A stretch of 15,074 bases of DNA, from NCBI GenBank assembly GCA_964621645.1, contig CAZUMH010000088.1:1-15074 (forward strand), read 5' to 3'. This DNA is from CAZUMH01 sp964621645 (GTDB lineage Bacteria > Zhuqueibacterota > QNDG01 > JAGLOF01). Below the pieces are notes generated by a model, which ran no database searches, had not been told where the DNA came from, and saw only the letters and a program-made list of their open reading frames with translations. Every line of letters starts with the position of its first letter. Positions within the stretch are counted from its first letter, which is position 1. Made by a program: the position numbers and the translations under genes. Below, one piece after another: positions 1 to 6,249 of this stretch.

Positions 1-124
1 TTGGCAGTTCCCGCTCGGCCGTGTCCTCATCTCTCATTTCCGGTGTAGTCTTCTGATTGCAGCCGCAAATAATGGTGATAAAAATTGCGACCAGCAGGCC
101 TTTTACATACACTGTCACCCTCAT
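1..124 (-). CDS. N-terminal fragment of a lipoprotein-like or membrane-anchored protein, candidate LptC (partial)
   Basis: Only the first 41 codons lie in the window; the gene continues past position 1. The ATG (124-122) directly follows the kdsD stop codon (TGA, 127-125), so it is the next gene of the kds operon. The fragment has a short basic start (Arg2, Lys8), a hydrophobic stretch (GLLVAIFITII, about residues 9-19) and then Cys-Gly-Cys followed by polar residues, which resembles a lipobox. In many Gram-negative genomes kdsD/kdsC are followed by lptC, lptA and lptB, and LptC has one N-terminal membrane anchor, so LptC is a fair guess from context. No conserved LptC residues are visible in this short piece. 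A GTG start a few codons in is possible. Confidence 0.5.
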   Translation of the reverse strand, partial: MRVTVYVKGLLVAIFITIICGCNQKTTPEMRDEDTAERELP

Positions 125-1084
125 TCAGGCCAGTCCCGCCCGTAACAGATCATGAATATGAATCATCCCGATGGGATTTTTTTTCTCATCCAGCACCACC
201 AGTGCGTTAATGCTGTACTCTTCCATCACGTGAAGAGCTCTGGCGGCCAGTACTCCGGACTGCACCGATTTGGGATCCCGTGTCATCACATCTCCCGCGG
301 TGAGCTCCCATATGTCCCTGCGGGCTTCCATGAGGCGCCGTAAATCTCCGTCGGTGATAATTCCGGCCATATGATCCTTCTTGTCCATGACACAGGTGGC
401 TCCCAGCCGTTTTGAGGAAATAATGAGAATCGTCTCCGTGAGCGGCGTATCCATATTTACCTTTGGGACATCACTCCCGCTGCGCATGACATCATCAACC
501 CGCAGTAAAAGCCTGCGGCCTATATTGCCTCCGGGATGAAATATGGCAAAATCTTCGAGGCTTAATCCCCTTTCCTGAAAAAGAGCCAAAGCGAGCGCAT
601 CCCCCATCACCAGCGCGGCGGTCGTACTGGCAGTAGGAATGATATCCCAGGGGCAGGCCTCTTCCTTTACACTCACATCCAGTACCACATCACTTCGTTC
701 GGCCAGAATGGAACGGCAATTTCCAGTCAAGGTGATAATAGGCACCCCCTGCCTTTTGAACATAGGAAGCAGGCGTAGAATTTCCTCGGTAGTCCCACTC
801 TTTGAAATGGCGATGACGACATCTTCCGGCAGCACGGCACCCAAATCGCCATGAAGTCCTTCAGCCGGATGGAGAAAGAACGCGGCCGTTCCGGTACTTG
901 TGAGCATTGCTGCTATTTTTTGTCCGATAATACCGGATTTCCCCATACCGGTAACGATAACCCGACCATGGCAACGAAGAAGAAGACCGATGGCTTCTTC
1001 GAAACTGGCATCAATACGGTCTTCCAGGGCCTTCACGGCCCCGGCCTCAATACGAATGACCTCTTTGCCTTTTTTAATACTCAC
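125..1084 (-). CDS. kdsD: Arabinose-5-phosphate isomerase (SIS domain plus two CBS domains)
   Basis: Interconverts D-ribulose 5-phosphate and D-arabinose 5-phosphate, the first committed step to Kdo for lipid A-core synthesis in the cytoplasm. The 319-residue protein has the KdsD layout. An SIS sugar-phosphate domain spans about residues 38-170, with GMGKSGIIG (46-54), a HPAEGLHGDLG stretch (72-82) and ISKSGTTEE (93-101). The FHPGGNIGRR linker (182-191) is followed by two CBS domains (about 200-255 and 265-319). The length is close to E. coli KdsD (328). The start is GTG, supported by GGAG six bases upstream; no ATG fits the family N-terminus better. It sits in the kds operon 48 bases after the transaldolase, whose pentose-phosphate products could feed it. 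The GutQ paralogue has the same fold, but the Kdo context favours KdsD. Confidence 0.95.
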   Translation of the reverse strand: MSIKKGKEVIRIEAGAVKALEDRIDASFEEAIGLLLRCHGRVIVTGMGKSGIIGQKIAAMLTSTGTAAFFLHPAEGLHGDLGAVLPEDVVIAISKSGTTEEILRLLPMFKRQGVPIITLTGNCRSILAERSDVVLDVSVKEEACPWDIIPTASTTAALVMGDALALALFQERGLSLEDFAIFHPGGNIGRRLLLRVDDVMRSGSDVPKVNMDTPLTETILIISSKRLGATCVMDKKDHMAGIITDGDLRRLMEARRDIWELTAGDVMTRDPKSVQSGVLAARALHVMEEYSINALVVLDEKKNPIGMIHIHDLLRAGLA

Positions 1085-1132
1085 GTCTCACTCCGATGCT
1101 CATCGCTATGAGAGCAGAGATATCTCTTTACC

Positions 1133-1780
1133 CTACTTTTTTACCTTGTCCCAGTCAGCTAGAAACTTTTTGATTCCGATGTCTGTGAGCGGATGCTGCA
1201 TCAGTTTATCCAGAACGGAGAATGGAACAGTCACGCCGTGCGCTCCCAGACGGGCAGCATCAAGCACATGCAGCGGTGTACGGATACTAGCCGCGATCAC
1301 CTCCGTTTTAATGTCAGGGTAGCTGGAAAAGACAGACATGATATCCGCTATCAGATCCATGCCAGGAGTGGAAACGTCATCAAGCCGCCCCACGAAGGGA
1401 CAGATGATATCCGCACCGGCTTTGGCCGCCAGAAGCGCCTGGGAAGCCGAAAATACAAGGGTCATTGTAGTACTGATCCCCTCGCCGCTGAGCTGGTGCA
1501 CCGCTTCCAGTCCAGCTCTGGTCAGGGGAATCTTTACCGTTACATTATCGGCCCAAGAAGCTATTTCCCGGCCTTCCTTGATAATCCCGCCTTTATCAGT
1601 GCTCACCGGTTCAGCCGCCACCGGACCATCTATAAAAGCGGCGATTTTCTGGATGACCTCTTTGAATCCCCGGCCGCTATTCATAATAATAGTGGGATTA
1701 GTAGTAACTCCGTCGGCCAGCCCCAGCTCTTTTGCCGCTTTAACTTCCTCAAGCACGGCTGTGTCCACAAAAAACTTCAT
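1133..1780 (-). CDS. tal: Transaldolase, TalC / fructose-6-phosphate aldolase-like family
   Basis: A 215-residue small transaldolase that transfers dihydroxyacetone units in the pentose phosphate pathway. The family N-terminus MKFFVDTA, TTNPT (26-30), the likely Schiff-base lysine in VKIPLT (Lys83), TLVFSASQALLAAKAG and the C-terminal DWDKVKK all fit TalC. The start at 1780 matches the family N-terminus and has a GGGGAGA element about ten bases upstream. A TTG at 1810 overlapping the kdsC stop would add ten poorly conserved residues. The stop is TAG at the natural family end. It lies between kdsC and kdsD, where it could balance pentose phosphates for arabinose-5-phosphate formation; that role is inferred. 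Some relatives act as fructose-6-phosphate aldolases; the TLVFSASQ and VSTD motifs favour transaldolase. Confidence 0.9.
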   Translation of the reverse strand: MKFFVDTAVLEEVKAAKELGLADGVTTNPTIIMNSGRGFKEVIQKIAAFIDGPVAAEPVSTDKGGIIKEGREIASWADNVTVKIPLTRAGLEAVHQLSGEGISTTMTLVFSASQALLAAKAGADIICPFVGRLDDVSTPGMDLIADIMSVFSSYPDIKTEVIAASIRTPLHVLDAARLGAHGVTVPFSVLDKLMQHPLTDIGIKKFLADWDKVKK

Positions 1781-1806
1781 CTTGTTATGCTCTCCCCTTT
1801 TATATC

Positions 1807-2358
1807 TCAATACTTATTCAGGACTTCATCCCATATATTCTGCAAACGCAGAATAATCTCCACCATTTCACGGACAGCCCCCTTCCCGCCCTCAGTCTGA
1901 GTAGTCAGATGAACCGCTTGTCTTACTTCAGGGCGGGCGTTGGCGGGAGCGAAAGCCAATCCCACCCGGCGGAGCAGACAAAGATCAAGCAGATCGTCAC
2001 CCATGTAGGCGATTTCATGCTCTTTCACGTTCGCTTCCTCCAGAAGCAGTTCCAGGGCCGTAAGCTTATCCCGTGAGCCTTGATATACCAGATCGATATG
2101 CAATTCCTCGGCCCGGCGGCTTACCGCTTCCGATTTGCGCCCCGTGATGATGGCACTGCGGATTCCGGCTTCTCGGGCCAATGTTATGCCCATCCCGTCC
2201 TGAACACAAAACCGCTTCATTTCCAGACCGCCGTTTCCCAGAATAATGCCTCCGTTAGTGAGTACACCGTCCACATCAAAAGCCAGCACTTTGATCTGTT
2301 CGGCCCGCTTCTTAATTTCAAGCGGGAAATTGTTCTCACCGCGGGTCATTATCCTCAT
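1807..2358 (-). CDS. kdsC: 3-deoxy-D-manno-octulosonate 8-phosphate phosphatase (HAD family)
   Basis: Removes phosphate from Kdo-8-P to give free Kdo. The 183-residue protein is a capless class C0 HAD phosphatase. It has FDVDGVLTNG with the nucleophile and acid/base pair Asp28/Asp30, the KdsC signature FCVQDGMGI (about 50-58), ITGR (71-74), conserved Lys98 and GDDLLD (120-125). The ATG at 2358 overlaps the kdsA stop as ATGA, which suggests coupling; a second ATG at 2349 is also possible. The open frame extends to 2439 inside kdsA, but that extension lacks family sequence. The stop lies just before the transaldolase gene. The neighbours kdsA and kdsD confirm the pathway. Confidence 0.95.
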   Translation of the reverse strand: MRIMTRGENNFPLEIKKRAEQIKVLAFDVDGVLTNGGIILGNGGLEMKRFCVQDGMGITLAREAGIRSAIITGRKSEAVSRRAEELHIDLVYQGSRDKLTALELLLEEANVKEHEIAYMGDDLLDLCLLRRVGLAFAPANARPEVRQAVHLTTQTEGGKGAVREMVEIILRLQNIWDEVLNKY

Positions 2359-3194
2359 GCCACCGTTTTCTGGTTCCGGACAAGCTCGTCGATCTCTTTC
2401 AATTGAAACAGCAGATCCTGCAGTTTCTCCAAAGGCCACATACTGGCCGCGTCACAGAGAGCGTTCCGGCAGTCTGGATGCGTTTCGATGAAGATCGCGT
2501 CAATACCGGCAGCCACCGCTGCTCTGGAAAGACCGGGGACAAACTGGGGAGCCCCGCCTCGAGGATCTGAGCTGGAAATCCCGTAGACCCGGATGGCGTG
2601 AGTAGGATCGAAGACCACCGGGAATCCTGTTTCCCGCATTATCTGAAAGGATCGCATATCCACCACCAGATTGTGGTAGCCGAAACAGCTGCCCCGCTCG
2701 GTGAGCAGTATCTTGTCGTTTCCGGCGCTTTGGATTTTCCCGACTATGTTACGGACATCTCCGGGATCCAGAAACTGGCCTTTCTTTACATTGATCACCC
2801 TGCCCGTCTCTGCGGCGGCCAAAGTGATGGTAGTCTGCATGGATAGATAGGCCGGAATCTGAATTACATCGAGAACACCGGCTGCTTCAGCAGCATCGGC
2901 TGCGGCGTGAATATCGGAAAGCACCGGAACATCCAGCTCATCTTTTACTCTTTGTAAAATGCGCAATCCCTCGGAAAGACCCGGACCCTGGTAGGTGTCC
3001 GCCTTGGACCGGTTATCTTTCAGATAGGATGACTTGAAAATGAAGGGAATCCCCAGTTTTTCCGTGATAGCGAGGATCTTCTCCGCCGTTTCCAGCACCA
3101 GCTTTTCTGATTCGATCACACAGGGCCCGGCGATGAGCACCAGAGGACCGTCTCCTCCAACTGAGATCTCTCCCACCGGGATCTTTCTGGTCAT
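2355..3194 (-). CDS. kdsA: 2-dehydro-3-deoxyphosphooctonate aldolase (Kdo-8-P synthase), metal-type
   Basis: Condenses phosphoenolpyruvate with arabinose 5-phosphate to Kdo-8-P; a cytoplasmic TIM barrel of 279 residues. Visible motifs: IAGPCVIES with Cys25 (the metal-ligand position of the metal-dependent class; E. coli has Asn), KDNRS (59-63) for A5P binding, SDIH (93-96), NVKKGQF (135-141), TERG plus FGY for PEP binding, DPTH with His199, IETHP with Glu237, and CD with Asp248. Several usually rigid stretches differ: IPAYLSMQTT replaces the common IPAFL-R-QTD, and CDAASMWPL replaces the common SDGPNSLPL. The catalytic and metal residues remain, so the enzyme is probably active. ATG start overlaps the pyrG stop (ATGA), and the stop overlaps the kdsC start. 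Confidence 0.95.
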   Translation of the reverse strand: MTRKIPVGEISVGGDGPLVLIAGPCVIESEKLVLETAEKILAITEKLGIPFIFKSSYLKDNRSKADTYQGPGLSEGLRILQRVKDELDVPVLSDIHAAADAAEAAGVLDVIQIPAYLSMQTTITLAAAETGRVINVKKGQFLDPGDVRNIVGKIQSAGNDKILLTERGSCFGYHNLVVDMRSFQIMRETGFPVVFDPTHAIRVYGISSSDPRGGAPQFVPGLSRAAVAAGIDAIFIETHPDCRNALCDAASMWPLEKLQDLLFQLKEIDELVRNQKTVA

Positions 3195-4849
3195 TTCCGC
3201 TCTCCTTTCTCAGCTTGGTATTCAAGCGCAGCCTTGACAAAGGAACGGAAAAGCGGATGAGCCTTGAGTGCCCGCGACTTGAATTCCGGATGGAACTGTC
3301 CTCCCAGGAACCAGCGCTTGCCCGGCAGTTCCACGATCTCGACCAGATCACCCTCCGGAGAAAGTCCACTCAGTACTAATCCATTTTTTTCCAGGATATC
3401 ACGATAGTCATTGTTTACTTCATAGCGATGGCGATGCCGTTCGCTTATTTCCGTGGTCCCGTATATCTCATGTGCCTTTGTGCCCTTCTTTAAGACACAG
3501 GGATAAGCGCCCAGACGCATGGTTCCGCCCTTGCGGGTAATCTTCCACTGTTCCGGCATGAAGTCGATAACCGGGTGCTTGGGATCCTCGACGAATTCCC
3601 TGCTGTTGGCTTCTTTCAACCCGCAGATGTTGCGAGCGAATTCAATAACGGCGCATTGCATCCCCAGACAGATGCCGAAGAAGGGGATGTCATTCTCCCG
3701 GGCATACCGTACCGCTTCGATTTTTCCCTCAATACCCCGCTCCCCAAAACCTCCCGGAATAAGCAGTCCGGAAATATTCTCCAGATGTGCCGCCGCTCCT
3801 TCATCCTCAATTTTTTCGGATTCGATCCAGACCAGCCGCACTTTGGCGTCGTTCGCTTCACCGGCATGATTGAATGATTCCATAATGGATTTATAGGCGT
3901 CATGCAGATCGACATATTTTCCAGCGATGCCGATAGTGACTTCACGGGATGGATTCAGCAGACGAGAGACAAAATTCCGCCAGTCTTTCAAATCGGATTT
4001 GCGGCTTGTCAAATGGAGCAGAGACATCACTTTATCACCCAATCCCTCCGACTCAAACGAAATCGGAACCTGGTAAATAGACTCGACATCGGATCCCTCA
4101 ATAACCAGTTCAGGCGGTACGTTACAGAAGAGCCCTATTTTCTGGCGCGCCTCTTTGGAGAGAGGATATTCGGTGCGGCAGATGAGAATATCCGGCTGGA
4201 TACCAATCTCCCGCAGTTTCATGACGCTGTGCTGGGTCGGCTTCGTCTTCATCTCGCCGCTCGCCTTGATAAAAGGAACCAGGGTCAAATGCACATTGAT
4301 GCAGTGTTCCCGGCCGTGTTCCAGTTTGAACTGGCGGATCGCCTCCAGGAAAGGCAATCCTTCAATATCACCAACCGTACCGCCCAGTTCCACGATGACC
4401 ACATCGACGCCTCCCTGATCCTCCTCCACCTCGCGGATGCGCCGCATAATCTCGTCGGAAATGTGCGGAATGACCTGCACCGTTTTACCCAGATAGGCTC
4501 CCTGTCGTTCTTTTTCAATAACCTTTCCGTAAATCTGTCCGGTGGTGGTGTTGTTTCTTTGACTGAGAACAATATCGAGAAAGCGTTCGTAGTGTCCCAG
4601 ATCCAGATCCGTCTCGGCACCGTCCTCGGTGACAAACACCTCCCCGTGCTGGAAAGGGCTTAGAGTGCCCGGATCAACATTAAGGTAGGGATCCATTTTA
4701 AGGACAGAAACTTTGAGGCCGCGGCTTTTAAGCAGTCGTCCCAAGGATGCGGCGGCAATACCCTTTCCCAGAGATGAAACGACTCCGCCGGTAATGAAAA
4801 CATACTTCGTCTTTGTGTTTTTCAACTGAGAGCTCCCTGTTGATTTCAA
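3191..4849 (-). CDS. pyrG: CTP synthase, glutamine-hydrolysing
   Basis: Makes CTP from UTP, ATP and glutamine. The 552-residue protein has an N-terminal amidoligase domain with the P-loop FITGGVVSSLGKG (about 19-31), and a C-terminal class I glutamine amidotransferase domain with nucleophile Cys394 in FFGICLGMQ and the His/Glu pair in GGQFHPEF. There is no ATG near the family N-terminus. The TTG at 4849 overlaps the kdsB stop as TTGA; a second TTG at 4825 is preceded by GGGAG at seven bases and gives a more usual N-terminus (MKNTKTKYVF), so either may be used. CTP is the co-substrate of KdsB next door, which explains its place in the operon; kdsB-pyrG-kdsA order is known in other Gram-negative bacteria. 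Confidence 0.97.
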   Translation of the reverse strand: MKSTGSSQLKNTKTKYVFITGGVVSSLGKGIAAASLGRLLKSRGLKVSVLKMDPYLNVDPGTLSPFQHGEVFVTEDGAETDLDLGHYERFLDIVLSQRNNTTTGQIYGKVIEKERQGAYLGKTVQVIPHISDEIMRRIREVEEDQGGVDVVIVELGGTVGDIEGLPFLEAIRQFKLEHGREHCINVHLTLVPFIKASGEMKTKPTQHSVMKLREIGIQPDILICRTEYPLSKEARQKIGLFCNVPPELVIEGSDVESIYQVPISFESEGLGDKVMSLLHLTSRKSDLKDWRNFVSRLLNPSREVTIGIAGKYVDLHDAYKSIMESFNHAGEANDAKVRLVWIESEKIEDEGAAAHLENISGLLIPGGFGERGIEGKIEAVRYARENDIPFFGICLGMQCAVIEFARNICGLKEANSREFVEDPKHPVIDFMPEQWKITRKGGTMRLGAYPCVLKKGTKAHEIYGTTEISERHRHRYEVNNDYRDILEKNGLVLSGLSPEGDLVEIVELPGKRWFLGGQFHPEFKSRALKAHPLFRSFVKAALEYQAEKGERK

Positions 4850-5619
4850 TGTGTCCTGGCCAGATCGGATTCGCTAAATTTTTTCCGGGCCCTGAGGAGA
4901 TCCTCTTCAGTATCTATGCCGAAGGGCTTCATATCGGTCTCTTCAACAAAAATGTCTGCACCCATCTCCAGGGCACGTAATTGTTCAAGTTTTTCCGTTC
5001 GCTCCAGGGGCGTAGGCTCCCAGGAACAAAACCGGAGGATAAAATCTCTCCGGTAGCCATACAGCCCCAGATGAATAAAATAATTTCCTTGCTCAGGCCA
5101 TTTTTCCGGATCATCCACATCCCTGCAAAAAGGTATGGCGCTGCGGGAAAAATACAAAGCCCTGCCTTCCCGGCTGACAACCACTTTAACCTTCCGCGGA
5201 TCAGTCAGGTCAGCCGTATTATCCAGCTTTCTCACCAGAGTGGCCATTTCCGCCTTCTTGTCATTTTGGAGAAGTTGTACCACCTGATCAATGGCAGCAG
5301 GTTCAATAAACGGTTCATCCCCCTGGATGTTGATGATTATCTCATCCGTCAGCTCTTTAGCCACATAGGCACAGCGATCGGTGCCGGATTGAAGGTGTAC
5401 AGGGGTCAGGACAACCCGGCCTCCAGCTGACTGTACAGTCTCGGCAATTGCGTTATGATCGGTAGCGACGAGGACCTGCCGCAGCGACGCGGATTGCTGT
5501 GCCCGTTTCAGTACATGCAGAATGAGAGGCATGCCGCCAATGTCCAGCAACGGCTTCCCGGGCAGTCGTGTGGATCCGTAACGGGCCGGAATAATCCCGA
5601 TAGCAGAGACCTGTTTCAT
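4846..5619 (-). CDS. kdsB: 3-deoxy-manno-octulosonate cytidylyltransferase (CMP-Kdo synthetase)
   Basis: Activates Kdo with CTP to CMP-Kdo, the donor for Kdo transfer to lipid A. The 257-residue protein shows the family motifs in order: PARYGSTRLPGKPL (11-24), VATDHNAIAE, SGTDR (78-82), NIQGDEPFIEP (97-107, acidic metal-binding region), and the C-terminal PFGIDTEEDL. It is the first gene of the kds operon. The ATG at 5619 has AAGGA six bases upstream, and a consensus promoter lies about 140 bases upstream. Its stop overlaps the first possible start of pyrG, which makes its co-substrate CTP. Confidence 0.97.
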   Translation of the reverse strand: MKQVSAIGIIPARYGSTRLPGKPLLDIGGMPLILHVLKRAQQSASLRQVLVATDHNAIAETVQSAGGRVVLTPVHLQSGTDRCAYVAKELTDEIIINIQGDEPFIEPAAIDQVVQLLQNDKKAEMATLVRKLDNTADLTDPRKVKVVVSREGRALYFSRSAIPFCRDVDDPEKWPEQGNYFIHLGLYGYRRDFILRFCSWEPTPLERTEKLEQLRALEMGADIFVEETDMKPFGIDTEEDLLRARKKFSESDLARTH

Positions 5620-5752
5620 TTCGATTCCTTTGATTCTTCGGGAATCCGCTCTTTTCTTCCGGATAAAAAAAACTCTCTCCGTGGAGGAAAAATCCGACCT
5701 GTTTCGCTTCTCATTCCAGCCTTTCCTGCTTCCCTATCTTAAAAGAATATAC
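5620..5752 (-). other. 5' untranslated leader of the kds operon
   Basis: The predicted transcription start of the kds promoter leaves about 130 untranslated bases before kdsB. On the minus strand there is a weak CTC/GAG hairpin followed by eight T residues (about 5667-5690), too weak to call a terminator. The AAGGA ribosome-binding site lies just before kdsB. No riboswitch was recognised. Confidence 0.4.
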
Positions 5753-5759
5753 AGGGATA

Positions 5760-5788
5760 AATATACGGCTTACCCCACTCATTGTCAA
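5760..5788 (-). promoter_or_regulatory. Sigma70-type promoter of the kds operon
   Basis: On the minus strand TTGACA (5788-5783) is followed by a 17-base spacer and TATATT (5765-5760). This is a perfect -35 box at ideal spacing with one mismatch from TATAAT, so transcription should start near 5752. It is divergent from the trpB2 promoter about 270 bases away, and its two hexamers are identical to those of the trpB2 and rpsT promoters. Confidence 0.8.
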
Positions 5789-6033
5789 GTTAGAAAACCG
5801 CTCGTGGCATACTATTTGTAGGGGCATCTTTCCCATCGCATGATATCACATCCCCCGGAAAAGAAAATCCAGCCATCATACTGTTCAGACTGATAAAATC
5901 ACTGCCAAATCGTCATCATAAACATATCAGCGGAGGAATAAATGGGGCAATCTGTCTTCGTATCATTATTGCAGGATAGGTACCGCAAATGACAGGAGAA
6001 GGAAAGGAATTTTTTATCTGAAGAAGATTTTTA
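5789..6033. other. Intergenic stretch between the divergent kds and trpB2 promoters
   Basis: About 245 bases with no conserved gene. Apart from one tiny open frame with a good ribosome-binding site (5942-5992), no strong inverted repeat, RNA gene or operator was recognised. The right end becomes A/T- and purine-rich as it approaches the trpB2 promoter. Confidence 0.5.
5942..5992 (+). CDS. Possible 16-codon small ORF
   Basis: GGAGG followed five bases later by ATG opens a 16-codon frame (MGQSVFVSLLQDRYRK) ending in TGA. The ribosome-binding site is as good as those of real genes here, but there is no clear promoter, no known family and no conservation evidence. It lies upstream of the trpB2 promoter, so it would need its own transcript. 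Chance is a strong alternative. Confidence 0.2.
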   Translation: MGQSVFVSLLQDRYRK

Positions 6034-6062
6034 TTGACATTATATGTTAATTTGACTATATT
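6034..6062 (+). promoter_or_regulatory. Sigma70-type promoter of the trpB2 leader transcript
   Basis: TTGACA (6034-6039), a 17-base spacer and TATATT (6057-6062), embedded in A/T-rich DNA. Transcription should start around 6068-6071, about 180 bases before trpB2. The hexamers and spacing equal those of the kds and rpsT promoters. No operator-like palindrome overlaps it, so control is probably by the downstream attenuator. Confidence 0.8.
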
Positions 6063-6067
6063 TTTTT

Positions 6068-6166
6068 ATGATTTTGAATATTTATTCTATATCTGGGACT
6101 CATGCAGTCATTAAATGGTTCTGGTGGTGTCCCCTTGTTTCTGTTTTTATTCCGAAAAGCGGATAG
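6068..6166 (+). CDS. Putative tryptophan leader peptide (32 codons, Trp-Phe-Trp-Trp)
   Basis: An ATG-started frame of 32 codons ends in TAG (6164-6166), before the intrinsic terminator. Codons 17-20 (6116-6127) are TGG TTC TGG TGG, three Trp codons out of four, which would stall ribosomes when charged tRNA-Trp is scarce. The Trp codons form part of the 5' arm of a strong RNA stem (6115-6190). The ATG has no ribosome-binding site and starts only five bases after the -10 box, so the message would be leaderless or nearly so; TTG at 6074 is an alternative start. ATGs at 6102 and 6115 are in other frames and contain no Trp run. The stalling role follows the classical trp leader model; the exact start is uncertain. 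Confidence 0.55.
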   Translation: MILNIYSISGTHAVIKWFWWCPLVSVFIPKSG

Positions 6167-6210
6167 GCAGAATAACGCCTCCAGAACCGTCAACAAGACC
6201 CGCGATCGGA
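6115..6210 (+). promoter_or_regulatory. Trp attenuator: alternative RNA stems upstream of trpB2
   Basis: Stem 1:2 pairs 6115-6130 with 6175-6190; its core GGTTCTGG/CCAGAACC is eight perfect pairs, and the 5' arm contains the leader Trp codons. A competing antiterminator can form from 6151-6155 with 6206-6210 (TCCGA/TCGGA) and 6159-6162 with 6200-6203 (GCGG/CCGC). That uses up the left arm of the terminator. The antiterminator strand lies in the loop of stem 1:2, so the two should exclude each other. A ribosome stalled at the Trp codons would block 1:2 and favour antitermination; one reaching the leader stop (6164) would cover 6151-6162 and favour termination. Pairings were drawn by hand, without energy calculation. 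Confidence 0.6.
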
Positions 6211-6230
6211 TATCGCGGGTCTTTTATTTT
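6195..6230 (+). terminator. Intrinsic terminator in the trpB2 leader (attenuator terminator)
   Basis: A perfect ten-pair stem, GACCCGCGAT (6197-6206) with ATCGCGGGTC (6212-6221), with a five-base loop, extended by two A-T pairs and followed by TTTTATTTT (6222-6230). It stands between the promoter and the trpB2 ribosome-binding site, in sense orientation, so it must be regulated for the gene to be expressed. Confidence 0.85.
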
Positions 6231-6249
6231 AAAAAGAGGAGGATTCGTA

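Noticed and set aside
3902..4663. 253-codon open frame opposite pyrG
   Set aside because: It lies fully antisense to a strongly conserved gene and shows no recognisable motif.
5667..5690. Possible terminator in the kds 5' leader
   Set aside because: A T8 run is present but the preceding CTC/GAG stem is only about three pairs, too weak for a call.
6115..6249. In-frame N-terminal extension of TrpB2 from ATG 6115
   Set aside because: The 45 extra codons cross the attenuator stems and the terminator and have no family similarity, while ATG 6250 has an ideal AGAGGAGG site and matches the TrpB2 N-terminus.
6102..6249. Leader ORF from ATG 6102 with a GGGA element upstream
   Set aside because: It has no Trp codons and runs through the terminator without a sensible stop, so it does not explain the structure; the frame from 6068 does.
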